Shown piece by piece: positions 26,373 to 35,859 of a DNA stretch of 64,000 nt. The first letter of the stretch is position 1. Every line of letters starts with the position of its first letter. The DNA comes from Yoonia vestfoldensis (GTDB lineage: Bacteria; Pseudomonadota; Alphaproteobacteria; Rhodobacterales; Rhodobacteraceae), in NCBI RefSeq assembly GCF_002158905.1, contig NZ_CP021431.1:1984001-2048000 (forward strand), read 5' to 3'. The position numbers were made by a program, and so were the translations under genes. A model generated the notes under the pieces. That model was given only the letters and a program-made list of their open reading frames with translations, did no database searches and was not told the DNA's origin.

Positions 26373-26583
26373 GTTTTCCTCCCAGAAATGCGGCCCTCAT
26401 GCAGTGAGGGTGTGGGCTTACGAACCCTACGGCGTTCAAAATGCCAGATTAAATTCACTTGTCAAAATAAAAATCGCACGATTTCGGAAAAAATAGGCTT
26501 GATACAGCTGAATAATCGGGCAGTCTGTGAATACCTCGGGTTTTGGCGCGCCTATCGCCCGTTTATAATTCAAGGGTTGAACT
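26373..26583. promoter_or_regulatory. Divergent xylF / ROK-regulator control region
   Basis: This 211-base AT-rich gap must hold both promoters. A 14-bp palindrome (AAATCG, CA, CGATTT at 26471-26484) lies in its middle and is a candidate ROK/XylR operator. AT-rich runs at 26440-26510 flank it. Confidence 0.5.
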
Positions 26584-27849
26584 ATGTATGACGAAATAGC
26601 GGCCGATGGCGACGAATCGTCAATGGTGTCAGGCTGTGGCCCATTGTTGCCTACGGCCAGCGCCTCTGCAAAGCCTTTGCGCCAGCAGATTTTCGAACAT
26701 GTGCGCGGGGCCGGCCGTGCGGCGCGCACCGATGTGACCCGCGCGCTGGGAATCAGCGCAGGATCAGCCACGACACTGACCGCAGATCTGATCGGCGCGG
26801 GCTTTCTGCGCGAGGTCGAGGGCCTGCCCCGCGAAACCGGGCGCGGCCGCCCGCCTGTCGCGCTCGAAGTGGTGTCCGAGGCCTGCCATGTCATCGGCAT
26901 CAAGCTGTCGGACGAGGTGCATTCCGCCGTTCTGACCGATTTTTCCGGCCAGATGGTCGCCGATGCAAGCCTGCCCACCCCGCCCACGCGCAAAAGCCTG
27001 GATGATCTGCTGGATGAAATCGGCGTGCTGATCGCGGCGGTCCTGCAAGACAGCGGCAAGGATATCACCACGATCGCCGCCGTGGGGATCGGGCTGTCGG
27101 GGATCGTGGATCACCATACCGGCACCGTGCCCTGGTCGCCCCTGCTGGCGGACCGCGACATGGATATCGCCACCGCCTTTGGCGCGCGTTTCGGCGTGCC
27201 GCTTTATCTGGACAATGATGCCAATGTGCTGACGCTGGCGGAATTATGGTTCGGGGCGGGCCGGTCGATGACGGATTTCGCGGTGGTGACCATCGAACAT
27301 GGCGTTGGCATGGGGCTGGTGCTGGACAACCGGCTGTTTCGCGGATCGCGCGGCATGGGGCTGGAACTGGGCCATACCAAGGTGCAGCTTGACGGCGCGC
27401 TGTGTCGCTGTGGCCAGCGCGGCTGTCTAGAGGCTTACCTGGCCGATTACGCCCTGGCCCGCGAGGCCGCGACCGCCCTGCACCGCAACCCGCGCAACCT
27501 GCAAAGCCCCAATGCGATGCTGGATGCGCTGTTCACGCAGGCCAAGGCCGGCAACGAGGCCGCGCGCACCATCTTTCGCCGTGCCGGGCGCTATCTGTCG
27601 GTCGGGCTGGCCAATGTGATCCAACTGTTTGATCCCGAACTGATCATCCTGTCCGGCGAACGGATGCAATATGATTACCTTTATTCCGACGAGGTGCTGG
27701 CCGAGATGCGCAAGCTGACCCTGAACCACGGGCGCGAGGCCTGCCGGATCGAGATTCACGCCTGGGGCGATCTGGTCTGGGCGCGGGGCGCATCCGCGCT
27801 GGCGCTGGCGGCGGTCACCGACAAGGTCATGGGCGAGGCGCGGGGATGA
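26584..27849 (+). CDS. ROK family xylose regulator (XylR/NagC type)
   Basis: The 421-residue protein has an N-terminal winged HTH (about 25-80; RTDVTRALGISAGSATTLTADL), then a ROK domain with the zinc motif CRCGQRGCLEAY. It has DNDANVLTLAE and HTKVQLDG stretches typical of the family. Such proteins repress sugar operons and release DNA upon sugar binding. It is divergent from xylF, so D-xylose is the expected inducer. Its stop overlaps the start of the FG-GAP gene by four bases. Confidence 0.92.
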   Translation: MYDEIAADGDESSMVSGCGPLLPTASASAKPLRQQIFEHVRGAGRAARTDVTRALGISAGSATTLTADLIGAGFLREVEGLPRETGRGRPPVALEVVSEACHVIGIKLSDEVHSAVLTDFSGQMVADASLPTPPTRKSLDDLLDEIGVLIAAVLQDSGKDITTIAAVGIGLSGIVDHHTGTVPWSPLLADRDMDIATAFGARFGVPLYLDNDANVLTLAELWFGAGRSMTDFAVVTIEHGVGMGLVLDNRLFRGSRGMGLELGHTKVQLDGALCRCGQRGCLEAYLADYALAREAATALHRNPRNLQSPNAMLDALFTQAKAGNEAARTIFRRAGRYLSVGLANVIQLFDPELIILSGERMQYDYLYSDEVLAEMRKLTLNHGREACRIEIHAWGDLVWARGASALALAAVTDKVMGEARG

Positions 27850-29333
27850 TCCGTGCGCTGGTCCTGTGCCTGCTGGCCGGGCCGGTCGCGGCCGACCCGC
27901 TGTTTCAGGATCGCTCGGGCGCGCTGCCGATGCATATCTATGATGGCGGCTGGGAACATTTCGTCGGTGGCGGCGTCGCAGTTTTCGATTGTAACAACAA
28001 CGGCTTGCCGGACATCTTTGCCGCAGGGGGTGAAACCCAAGCCATCCTGTTGCGCAATGGGGGTGATTTCCGGTTTACCCCCCTGCCGCTGCCTGCGCTG
28101 ACCGGTGTGACAGGGGCCTATCCGATCGACATTGACGCCGATGGCGCGATGGATCTTTTCGTGATGCGCGTCGGCCCCAATATCGTGCTGCGCGGCGATG
28201 GCGCTTGCGGCTTTACCGATGCGACCGCCGATTGGGCTGTGCCTATGGGCGATCACTGGACCACCGCCTTTAGCGCCTGGTGGGACGGCGACGGCAGGCC
28301 GGTCATGGCGGTCGGCAATTACGTTGACCGCAAGAACCCCGATGGCCCGTTCGAAGCCTGCGACGCCAACCAGATCCTGACGCCCGTAACAGGCGGCTAT
28401 GCCAGCGTCGATCTGACCCCCGGCTTTTGCCCGCTGTCGATCTTGGCGGCCCAGGATGCGCGCGGGCGGTTGACGCTGCGGCTGTCGAATGACCGGCATT
28501 ATTACGTCCGTGGCGGGCATGAACAGATGTGGGATATCGCTGAAGGGCGGTTTCTGGGGCCGGATGATGGCTGGCAGAATGTCTCGCTTTGGGGGATGGG
28601 GATTGCCAGCCGCGATCTGACCGGCAATGGCCGCGATGATGTGATGCTGACCTCTATGGGTGATCAGCTGCTGCAATTGGCGCAAGAGGACGGCACCTAT
28701 GCCAATGCGCCCTACAGCATCGGCACCTATGCCCAGCGCCCGCATACCGGCGATGACGGGCGCCCCTCGACCGGTTGGCATGCGGAATTTGCGGATGTGG
28801 ACAATGACACCCGCGCCGATCTGTTCATCGCCAAAGGCAATGTCGACCAGATGCCGGGGCTGGCCATGGCCGACCCCAACAACCTGCTGATGCAGCAAGC
28901 CGATGGCCGTTTTGTCGAGGCGGGCCAGACCGCAGGTATCGCCACCACCGCGCGGTCACGCGGGGCGGCTTTGGCTGATTTCGACGGGGACGGGCGGCTG
29001 GATCTGATCGTCGTCAACCGCCGCGCGCCGCTAAAGATTTACCGCAATGTGACCAAGGACACCGGAAATTGGCTGCAAATCGCGCTGCGCCAATCGGGTG
29101 GCAACCGCAATGCGATCGGTGCAATCGTCACGGTCACCACCGACAGCGGCACACAAAGCCAGCAAAACATCATCGGCGGCGGTCATGCCGGTGGCAAGGC
29201 GCTGCCGCTGCATTTCGGTCTGGGCAAGGCGGATCGCGCGATCGTCACTGTGACATGGCCCGATGGGGCGCAAAGCAGGCATCAGGTTCAGGCGAATGCG
29301 CCCCTAACCCTCGGGCATCCGCGCGACGGCTAG
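27846..29333 (+). CDS. FG-GAP/VCBS repeat protein with ASPIC/UnbV domain (CRTAC1-like)
   Basis: The 495-residue exported protein has a signal peptide (MIRALVLCLLAGPVAAD) and several beta-propeller Ca-binding blades. They carry DCNNNGLPDIF, DIDADGAMDLF, DLTGNGRDDVM, DVDNDTRADLF and DFDGDGRLDLI. The C-terminal ASPIC/UnbV domain is seen at RNVTKDTGNWLQI and TVTWPDGAQSRH. Function in bacteria is unclear; roles in protein or glycan binding are likely. It starts inside the stop of the ROK gene and overlaps the convergent peroxidase gene by 30 bases. Confidence 0.9.
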   Translation: MIRALVLCLLAGPVAADPLFQDRSGALPMHIYDGGWEHFVGGGVAVFDCNNNGLPDIFAAGGETQAILLRNGGDFRFTPLPLPALTGVTGAYPIDIDADGAMDLFVMRVGPNIVLRGDGACGFTDATADWAVPMGDHWTTAFSAWWDGDGRPVMAVGNYVDRKNPDGPFEACDANQILTPVTGGYASVDLTPGFCPLSILAAQDARGRLTLRLSNDRHYYVRGGHEQMWDIAEGRFLGPDDGWQNVSLWGMGIASRDLTGNGRDDVMLTSMGDQLLQLAQEDGTYANAPYSIGTYAQRPHTGDDGRPSTGWHAEFADVDNDTRADLFIAKGNVDQMPGLAMADPNNLLMQQADGRFVEAGQTAGIATTARSRGAALADFDGDGRLDLIVVNRRAPLKIYRNVTKDTGNWLQIALRQSGGNRNAIGAIVTVTTDSGTQSQQNIIGGGHAGGKALPLHFGLGKADRAIVTVTWPDGAQSRHQVQANAPLTLGHPRDG

Positions 29334-30617
29334 ACCGCTTGGCACCGCATCGGGGATGCCCAGCACGCCCGCCTGCGCATTGGGATCTGTCAGGCTGTCC
29401 AGAAAGGCCAGCAAAGCCTCCAGCCCCGCCGCATCCACATTGACCGGCGCGACTGTCACCGCCGCCGCAATCGCCGCATCATCGGCGCGCCCGCGCGTAT
29501 CATCGACCGGCAGATCAGGCAGCAGCGCAAGATCGAGCGTATAAGCCTCTAGCGCTGCCACCGGATCAAGATGCGCGACCAGGAAAGCGCGCAGATCGGC
29601 ATAGGCCCCCGAATGCCCATAAGGGCCGGTCAGCGCCACATTGCGCAGGCTGGGCGTGCGAAAGGCGTAAAGGTCCGCCGCATCGCCCGTGACACGGTAG
29701 CGGCCCAGATCGCTGGCATGGCTTTCGAACCGTTCCGCCTTGCCCGGCCCGATCTGTGGCACGCCCATCGCGTGAAACTGATGGTCGGTCAGGAAAGGGC
29801 CGGAATGGCAGCTGACGCAGCCCGCCGCGCCATAAAACAGCGCCATGCCGGTGGCGGCGGGTTCGGGCAAGGTGGCCTCGCCGCGCAGGACCGCGTCAAA
29901 GGGGGCATTGTCGGACCGCCATTCCAATTCCATGAAGGCCGCAACCGCGTTGGAAATATCGGTAAACCCGATCTGGTCGGGGCTGTCGATATGGTCATAA
30001 ACCGCGATGAAAGCATCGCTATAGGCGGGGATATCCGCGACACGTTTGGCGATGATATCCCAAGCACCACCCTGCCCCGTGATCATGCCGCGCCGGACCG
30101 CCTGGGCCACGTCGTTTTCGCTGTAATGGCCGGCCATTTCATCCGCAGACAGCACCGGAAACATCGTCTGCGCCGAGAGAAGCGAGGCAAAACCCGCAAC
30201 CATGTCGTCGGCCAGCGGCGTGCGCAGGCCACCGGGGCGGGCGGGGTCCACCTCGATCCGGCCATCATGGAACAGGACGGCAAATTCATGCGCGCCAAGA
30301 TTGAACAAGGCCGGCGCATTGCGCGGGATGCGCTGTTCTGGCCGGTTGGCGGGGTCGGCCACACGGTCAGGGCCAAGCCCCGTGCCGCCATCGCCCAGAC
30401 CCAGCGACAGCCCGTCACCGGTGCCAAAGGCAGGGTGATGGCAGGTCGCACAAGACACATCACGGTTGCCCGACAGGATCGGGTCATAGAACAGAAACTG
30501 GCCCAGTTCCGCCTCGGCGCGGTTGACGAGCCTGAAATCGGCATCGCTTAACGCGCGCGGCAAATCCTGCGCCGCCGCATTGCCCGCCATCACGGCAAAC
30601 CCCAAAACCAGACGCAT
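29304..30617 (-). CDS. Di-haem cytochrome c peroxidase / MauG-like protein
   Basis: The 437-residue periplasmic protein has a signal peptide (MRLVLGFAVMAGNAAAQ) and two c-type haem sites: CATCHH near residue 55 and CVSCHS near residue 250. The order and spacing fit the CcpA/MauG family that reduces peroxide or modifies partner proteins. Start chosen at MRLVLGF behind GGGGGATCAC; the 14-residue upstream extension is not signal-like. The 3' end overlaps the FG-GAP gene by 30 bases. Confidence 0.91.
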   Translation of the reverse strand: MRLVLGFAVMAGNAAAQDLPRALSDADFRLVNRAEAELGQFLFYDPILSGNRDVSCATCHHPAFGTGDGLSLGLGDGGTGLGPDRVADPANRPEQRIPRNAPALFNLGAHEFAVLFHDGRIEVDPARPGGLRTPLADDMVAGFASLLSAQTMFPVLSADEMAGHYSENDVAQAVRRGMITGQGGAWDIIAKRVADIPAYSDAFIAVYDHIDSPDQIGFTDISNAVAAFMELEWRSDNAPFDAVLRGEATLPEPAATGMALFYGAAGCVSCHSGPFLTDHQFHAMGVPQIGPGKAERFESHASDLGRYRVTGDAADLYAFRTPSLRNVALTGPYGHSGAYADLRAFLVAHLDPVAALEAYTLDLALLPDLPVDDTRGRADDAAIAAAVTVAPVNVDAAGLEALLAFLDSLTDPNAQAGVLGIPDAVPSGLAVARMPEG

Positions 30618-30677
30618 GTGATCCCCCCTGTTCGCAGGCCGGATCGTATCACCTGCCAAGGGGCTGGCAAGCCTGCA

Positions 30678-31973
30678 TCATTCCATCCGTTTGCGAATCC
30701 GGCTGACCATCAGCCAGACCAGCACCAGCACGATCGGCGTGGCGACCGCCGTCATCACGGGTTTGGTGATGCCAAAAGCCTGTTCCAGCGGCGCGGCCAT
30801 GTAAAGCGCCAGATTGACGGCGTAATAGCTGATTGCGACAACCGACAGACCCTCGACCGTGCGCTGCAGGCGCAGTTGCAGATCGGCGCGCTTGTCCATG
30901 CTGGTCAGCAATTCCTGATTCTGCGCCGAGCGTTCGACATCGACCCGGGTGCGCAGCAAATCCCCCGCCCGCAAGGCGCGTTCGGACATGGCGTAAAGCC
31001 GCGCTTCGGTGGATTTGACGGTGCGCATGGCGGGGTCGAACCGGCGCATCATGAATTCGCCGAATGTCTGGCGCCCGCCGAACCTTTCTTCGCGCAGGAC
31101 CGCAATGCGCTGGTTGACGATGGTTTCATAGGCCCCCGCCGCGCCAAAGCGGAATGTGGTCTGCGCAATCGTATTCTCGATCTCGGCCGAGACCTGCAAC
31201 AAAGATTGCAGCACCTTGGCGGGGTCGGCCATCGACAGGCGCATATCTTCCAGCAGGCTGGTCAGGATCCTGTCGAATTCCGCCATCTTCGGCCCCAGCG
31301 AGCGCGCCTTGGACAGGGCCAGCATCGACATCGCCTTATAGGTCTCGATCTCGCACAGGCGTTGGACCACCCGGCCGATCCGGCGGTCATCGACATGCGG
31401 GCGGGCAAAGACGGCAAAGCGCATATGCCCTGCCGTATCGATGCGGAAATCACCCGCGATCACCAGATCGTTTTCCACAACCCGGCTGATCGCAAGGCTT
31501 TCCGGCACGAACCAATCTTGCGCCTTTTTCAAAATGCCGTCATCGCCATCGACCACCTCGATCCTGATCAGCGCCGATGTCACCCGCGTCCCCGGTGCCT
31601 TGGACAGCCAATCATCGGGAAACACCTCGAATGTGGCGGCATCAAAGGGGCGCGAGGCGACACCTTCGCCAAAGACCGTATAGGTCACGAATTCGGTATG
31701 GCTTTCCCATTTCAGCTGATGCTTGCCGATGGTGCCAAAATAATGCGTGGCATCGGGCTGCGGATGCTGCGCGCCGAACCGGTCCAGCAGATCGATCAGA
31801 TGCGCGCGATCCGCCGCACGGTCGCGGCCCGCGGCATTGCTGGCCGGTTTGATCGCCAGATAGGCCGCACGGCTGGGCGCGCCCACCGCCGGGAATGGGC
31901 GCGCATGCAGTTCATTCGCCAAAGTATAGCGCTGGGGATGGTCGGCAATCGGCGGCATGGCGGGCGCTTTCAC
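30678..31973 (-). CDS. DUF3422 family membrane protein
   Basis: The 431-residue protein starts with YTLANELHARPFPAV, the recognisable DUF3422 N-terminus. It has a long soluble part, a helical stretch (about 280-370; many charged heptads) and two hydrophobic segments near the C-terminus (SYYAVNLALYMAAPL and VMTAVATPIVLVLVWLMV). It is widespread and uncharacterised in alphaproteobacteria. It is divergent from the pseudouridine synthase gene over a 127-base AT-rich promoter region. Confidence 0.88.
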   Translation of the reverse strand: MKAPAMPPIADHPQRYTLANELHARPFPAVGAPSRAAYLAIKPASNAAGRDRAADRAHLIDLLDRFGAQHPQPDATHYFGTIGKHQLKWESHTEFVTYTVFGEGVASRPFDAATFEVFPDDWLSKAPGTRVTSALIRIEVVDGDDGILKKAQDWFVPESLAISRVVENDLVIAGDFRIDTAGHMRFAVFARPHVDDRRIGRVVQRLCEIETYKAMSMLALSKARSLGPKMAEFDRILTSLLEDMRLSMADPAKVLQSLLQVSAEIENTIAQTTFRFGAAGAYETIVNQRIAVLREERFGGRQTFGEFMMRRFDPAMRTVKSTEARLYAMSERALRAGDLLRTRVDVERSAQNQELLTSMDKRADLQLRLQRTVEGLSVVAISYYAVNLALYMAAPLEQAFGITKPVMTAVATPIVLVLVWLMVSRIRKRME

Positions 31974-32100
31974 AATCAGGTCACGCCCACACTAGCGTCG
32001 CAATTCGCCATGTAAATATAAAATCGTTGATTTATAATTACTTAGTCGCACACAAAGGTATACGGTGGACGGCATGGCGCGGGCCGGGATAGAAAACGCC

Positions 32101-32652
32101 ATGTCGCGCATCGTGCTGTTCAACAAACCTTTTGGCGTCCTGTCGCAATTCACCGATGCGCGCAGCCCCTCGCCCCGCCCCACGCTGTCGGCCTATGTCG
32201 CGCTGCCGGGCGTCTATCCTGCCGGGCGGCTGGATCGCGACAGCGAAGGATTGCTGGTGCTGACCGATGACGGGGCCTTGCAAGCGCGGATCGCGGATCC
32301 ACGCTACAAACTGCCGAAAACCTATCTGGTACAAGTCGAAGGCGCGCCGACCGACGCCGATCTGGCCCCGCTGCGGGAGGGTGTTTTGCTGAACGATGGG
32401 CCGACACGGCCTGCGCAGGTGCAGCTGATCGCGCCGCCCGTGCTATGGGACCGCGACCCGCCGGTGCGGTTTCGCAAATCGGTCCCGGATCGCTGGATCG
32501 CAATCACGATCAAGGAAGGCCGCAACCGCCAGGTCCGCCGGATGACGGCGCATATCGGCTTTCCGACACTGCGGCTGGTGCGCTGGCAGATCGGCGATTG
32601 GACCCTGGACGGGCTGGGCCCTGGTGCCTGGCGCGACACCACGCCGCGGTGA
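32101..32652 (+). CDS. rluE: rRNA pseudouridine synthase, RsuA/RluE type
   Basis: The 183-residue protein matches the short RsuA-family members (no S4 domain). The catalytic aspartate lies in GRLDRDSEGLLVLTDDG (Asp, in the GRLD motif). The typical end KEGRNRQVRRMTAHIGFPTLRLVR (in parts: EGRNRQVRRMTAHIG, FPTLRLVR) is present. RluE modifies a uridine in 23S rRNA. The start MSRIVLFNKPFGVL is the usual one; a longer frame adds 12 residues. Confidence 0.9.
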   Translation: MSRIVLFNKPFGVLSQFTDARSPSPRPTLSAYVALPGVYPAGRLDRDSEGLLVLTDDGALQARIADPRYKLPKTYLVQVEGAPTDADLAPLREGVLLNDGPTRPAQVQLIAPPVLWDRDPPVRFRKSVPDRWIAITIKEGRNRQVRRMTAHIGFPTLRLVRWQIGDWTLDGLGPGAWRDTTPR

Positions 32653-32670
32653 TGTCACGACGGGGGGCGC

Positions 32671-32728
32671 AAGATTTTTCGTCCGAAAAATCTTGCCGGG
32701 CAGAAAGGTTTTTCGGACGAAAAACCTT
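32671..32728. repeat. Tandem pair of 24-bp hairpins with compensatory bases
   Basis: Two hairpins (32671-32694 and 32705-32728) have perfect 11-bp arms and 2-base loops. Arm 1 is AAGATTTTTCG; arm 2 is AAGGTTTTTCG. The single A to G change is matched by T to C on the other side, and the loops are TC and GA. The pair ends the rluE transcript or marks the start of the accessory region. Confidence 0.75.
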
Positions 32729-32800
32729 CAGCGCTGCGGGCGCTTTCGTTGTTTATTAACCTCAAAACCGTGTTCTACGGTGCCGGTTGATGTCGCGTTA

Positions 32801-33109
32801 TTAAATGAGGTCAGTTCCAACGAGAGCCTGATTGAGATCAGTCATCACAACAAAGTCACTTTCGTCAGACATTGTCTCAACGCCATCACCTTCGACAAAC
32901 AATGCGTCATGTGCCGTCTCAGCGTCAAAACCAGCAGCGAGCGTAAACACACCGCTTGTTGCATCGTAGCTACCGTATACAACTTAGGATACCCCGTCTC
33001 TGAATTCGTTAAATTGATTCGTGACTAGAAAATCACTCGGCGCAATACCTGCAGTCGTTACATCGAGCTTATCGGTGCCGGAAACAAAATCAGTAATAAC
33101 ATCAACACC
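32801..33109 (-). pseudogene. Out-of-frame C-terminal tail of the RTX gene
   Basis: In the frame one base away from the RTX reading frame the minus strand reads DVITDFVSGTDKLDVTT, then, after a TAA at 32984-32986, YGSYDATSGVFTLAAGFDA and ALVGTDLI before a stop at 32801. These are normal C-terminal ends of RTX-repeat proteins. One frameshift near 33107 and one nonsense codon separate it from the main frame. Confidence 0.75.
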
Positions 33110-35730
33110 GTTTCAAACGTGAAGCTGTCACCAGGCATGATATTAACAGCAGTAACGTCGACGGCACTAGCAACCACGCTCTGATCTTCCGCACTGAAAC
33201 CTGCAAACGTATCCGCACCTGCGCCACCCGTCAGCGTATCCGCACCTGCACCACCAGTGATTATATTCCCTCCATCGTTGCCTATCAGGCTATTGCTCCC
33301 GTCATTGCCGATAAGGGTCACGTCTTCACTTGCGGCCATGTTACGAGCGTCAACGTTTAGCGCAGTTGTGCCAGTATTTTCGCCTGCAGCATCGCTGATC
33401 TCAATCGTCTCGACAGTGACGCCCGCATTGAGTGTCAGGGTCTCGTTCGCCGTTGTCGAGGTAAAACGAATTGTGTCTGTCCCAGCATTTCCATCGATAT
33501 CCTCGCCAGCTGCGTGATCAGCTGCAGCCGCAATGATGAACACATCGTTCGGATTGCCTGTGCCGCCGCCGTCGCTGCCGTCCAGATCATCGGCTCCAGC
33601 GCCGCCAATTATTGTTACGCCGTTCATGTTATTCGTATTGGTGATGATGTCGTTGCCTGCAGATCCGACGTAGCTGCCTATGGCTATGACGTCGACCAAC
33701 ATATGAAACCCGCCGGTCGCAGCGTTGGTAACCGATGCAAGCGACATGTCGACACCAGTCGCACCAATACCAGCTGTTACTCGCGCATCTGTGTTGGCTC
33801 CACCCAAATTTTCGGTTGCGTTTGTTGCAGTGAATGCGCCGTTCACTGTTGCTCTGACCTTCGCGCCCGCCGCGACTGTGAACACATCCCCAGTCCCTAA
33901 GTCGCTTATCGTGTCTGTCCCTGATCCAATAGTGAAGATGTCATTGCCCGCACCACCACTCAGCGCATCATCGCCCTGGCCGCCATCAATCGCATCATCT
34001 CCGAATGATCCACTGATCGTGTCGTTGCCGGCTCCGCCAGTTATTGTGTCATTGCCACTTGTCCCCGTAATGGTGCTTGCCAGAACGGCGCCCCCATCGA
34101 TCGTGAGGCCCACACCAAAATTTTGACCTGAGTAATTGACGGTAAGGTTGTTTGCTGTGATTTCAATTCGCTCGAACTCTGCGAACTGATTGATTGCATT
34201 TGGCGCAAAATTTGCCGCGACGGTTAGAATATCCGTTCCATTTCCACCGCGTACGGTCGCATCGTTTTCATCAGCAATCACCGTGTCATCTCCATCTCCG
34301 GCACGGATTACGTCATTGCCCGCACCCCCATCGAGGGTGTCATTTCCATCGCCACCGGCGATGTGGTCGTTTCCCGCTCCGGCGTCGATATTGTCGCTGC
34401 CGTCGCCGCCAAAAATGAAGTCGACACGATTACCCGCCCCGGAGGTGTCAATTGTATCATTGCCTGCGGTGCCGAGGGTGAATGTCTGCGCCGAGACGGA
34501 ACTCGTCTGACCATTCGCACGGGCGAACAAGGTGCCTGTGGTGACAACCCCCTGCTGAACCAGCGTGAAAGCATTGCCGCCGACAAGGTTGGCCAGAACG
34601 CCACCGCCTGTCACCTCGAGCGTCGCGTCAATATCGGACTGAACGGTGAATGTGTCGGTCGGGTTGTTCACGGACAATACCGGTGCTGGGCCTGCGGGTG
34701 CGGGCGGCGCTGGTGGCGTGAAGCCGTTCTCGGCCAGTTGCCGTTCCAAACCTGCCCATGTGTCAAGAGACAGGCCGGGGTTGGCTTGGCCATTCGCGAT
34801 TGCTGTCGCTGCATCCTTTACCTGGGCATAGAGGTCTGATGGTAACCCAAAGACCGCCCGCGCTTCGGTCGAGGTCAGGTTGCCAACCGCAAGGATACGC
34901 TGGTTCACGATGTCCATCGCGCTGTCTATCTCTGCCCGCAGCGCGTCAAAAACAGAAGTGGAATGGCCTGCCGCTTCAAGACCCGCCCGGTATGCGCTCA
35001 AAACCGCCCCAATGGTCGCATCCCCCCACAGATCCATCTCGCTCTTGGGGTTTTGGGCGACGTGCTGCACAAGGACCGTGTTCAAGGCGCTAGACGCGAT
35101 ATCAAAGGCTGGACGTGCGTCAAGTCCTGCCCCCTGACCAAGGCCGGTTAATGCGCGGGTGATATTGGCAAGTTGCTGGGCCACATGTTCGGCATCCCGA
35201 GCAGCTGCAGTGCTGATATTAGCTGCATCAAACGGATTGTAGCTCAACAGGTCGACTGACAGCCCCAAGGCCTGACGTAGCTCGGCCTCGGACAATGTGG
35301 TCTGAGCAAGCACCGTGGTCATTGGCGACATAATTGTTGCCCCTGCCGGCGTTTCCGCAAAAAAGCCTGAAAGCACCCGTCCTGAGGCCGCATCGGTCGT
35401 TGTAGCGGTTACTTCACCGGCAAGTCCGGAATCTATCGGTCCTCGCAAACTGAAGGTACCGTCCGCATGCGTTATCGCAAAGCTTTCGCCGGGATCATGC
35501 ACGCCATTGTCGTTGTCATCGAGGAAGACACGGAAATCATCCAACAGCCCTTTGATAGCCAAGCCACTTACCGTGGTCGTTGCAGCCTCGGTCGAACCTT
35601 CTGAGCTGCGGCAAGCGCCAAGCCCCAACGCTGAAGCCATCACGACTGACCCGTTGATGACTTTCTGTTTTTGTAAAGCATATTTGGGATTTGAGGGGTC
35701 TCGCTGACGAGTTGGACGATGATATTCCAT
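33058..35730 (-). CDS. RTX-type Ca-binding repeat lipoprotein, C-terminally frameshifted
   Basis: The 890-residue product has an unusual N-terminus: 39 residues, then the lipobox LGLGAC, so it may be a lipoprotein with a long n-region. A DNDNGVHDPGES loop and a helical region (about 80-330) follow. RTX nonapeptide repeats are seen near 425-490 (GGDGSDNIDAGAGNDHI, GGDGNDTLDGGAGND) and again near 560-610 and 850. These bind calcium and fold outside the cell. Start chosen at the ATG behind TTTGGAGATCC. It is less GC-rich than its neighbours. The frame ends early in LMLLLILFPAPISSM, because of the frameshift described for the tail. Confidence 0.8.
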   Translation of the reverse strand: MEYHRPTRQRDPSNPKYALQKQKVINGSVVMASALGLGACRSSEGSTEAATTTVSGLAIKGLLDDFRVFLDDNDNGVHDPGESFAITHADGTFSLRGPIDSGLAGEVTATTTDAASGRVLSGFFAETPAGATIMSPMTTVLAQTTLSEAELRQALGLSVDLLSYNPFDAANISTAAARDAEHVAQQLANITRALTGLGQGAGLDARPAFDIASSALNTVLVQHVAQNPKSEMDLWGDATIGAVLSAYRAGLEAAGHSTSVFDALRAEIDSAMDIVNQRILAVGNLTSTEARAVFGLPSDLYAQVKDAATAIANGQANPGLSLDTWAGLERQLAENGFTPPAPPAPAGPAPVLSVNNPTDTFTVQSDIDATLEVTGGGVLANLVGGNAFTLVQQGVVTTGTLFARANGQTSSVSAQTFTLGTAGNDTIDTSGAGNRVDFIFGGDGSDNIDAGAGNDHIAGGDGNDTLDGGAGNDVIRAGDGDDTVIADENDATVRGGNGTDILTVAANFAPNAINQFAEFERIEITANNLTVNYSGQNFGVGLTIDGGAVLASTITGTSGNDTITGGAGNDTISGSFGDDAIDGGQGDDALSGGAGNDIFTIGSGTDTISDLGTGDVFTVAAGAKVRATVNGAFTATNATENLGGANTDARVTAGIGATGVDMSLASVTNAATGGFHMLVDVIAIGSYVGSAGNDIITNTNNMNGVTIIGGAGADDLDGSDGGGTGNPNDVFIIAAAADHAAGEDIDGNAGTDTIRFTSTTANETLTLNAGVTVETIEISDAAGENTGTTALNVDARNMAASEDVTLIGNDGSNSLIGNDGGNIITGGAGADTLTGGAGADTFAGFSAEDQSVVASAVDVTAVNIMPGDSFTFETVLMLLLILFPAPISSM

Positions 35731-35859
35731 TGGATCTCCAAATTTTTCCAATGGTTAACAACAAAAAAATAACAAAGGTTACAAAGGCAACAAAGCCCCG
35801 CTACCATCGTTCTCTCTGACAGCAGCAGAAAATGCGCGCCGCAACGCGCGCTGTTGACC

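Noticed and set aside
32624..33028. A 134-residue plus-strand open frame
   Set aside because: It covers the hairpins and the RTX tail in antisense.
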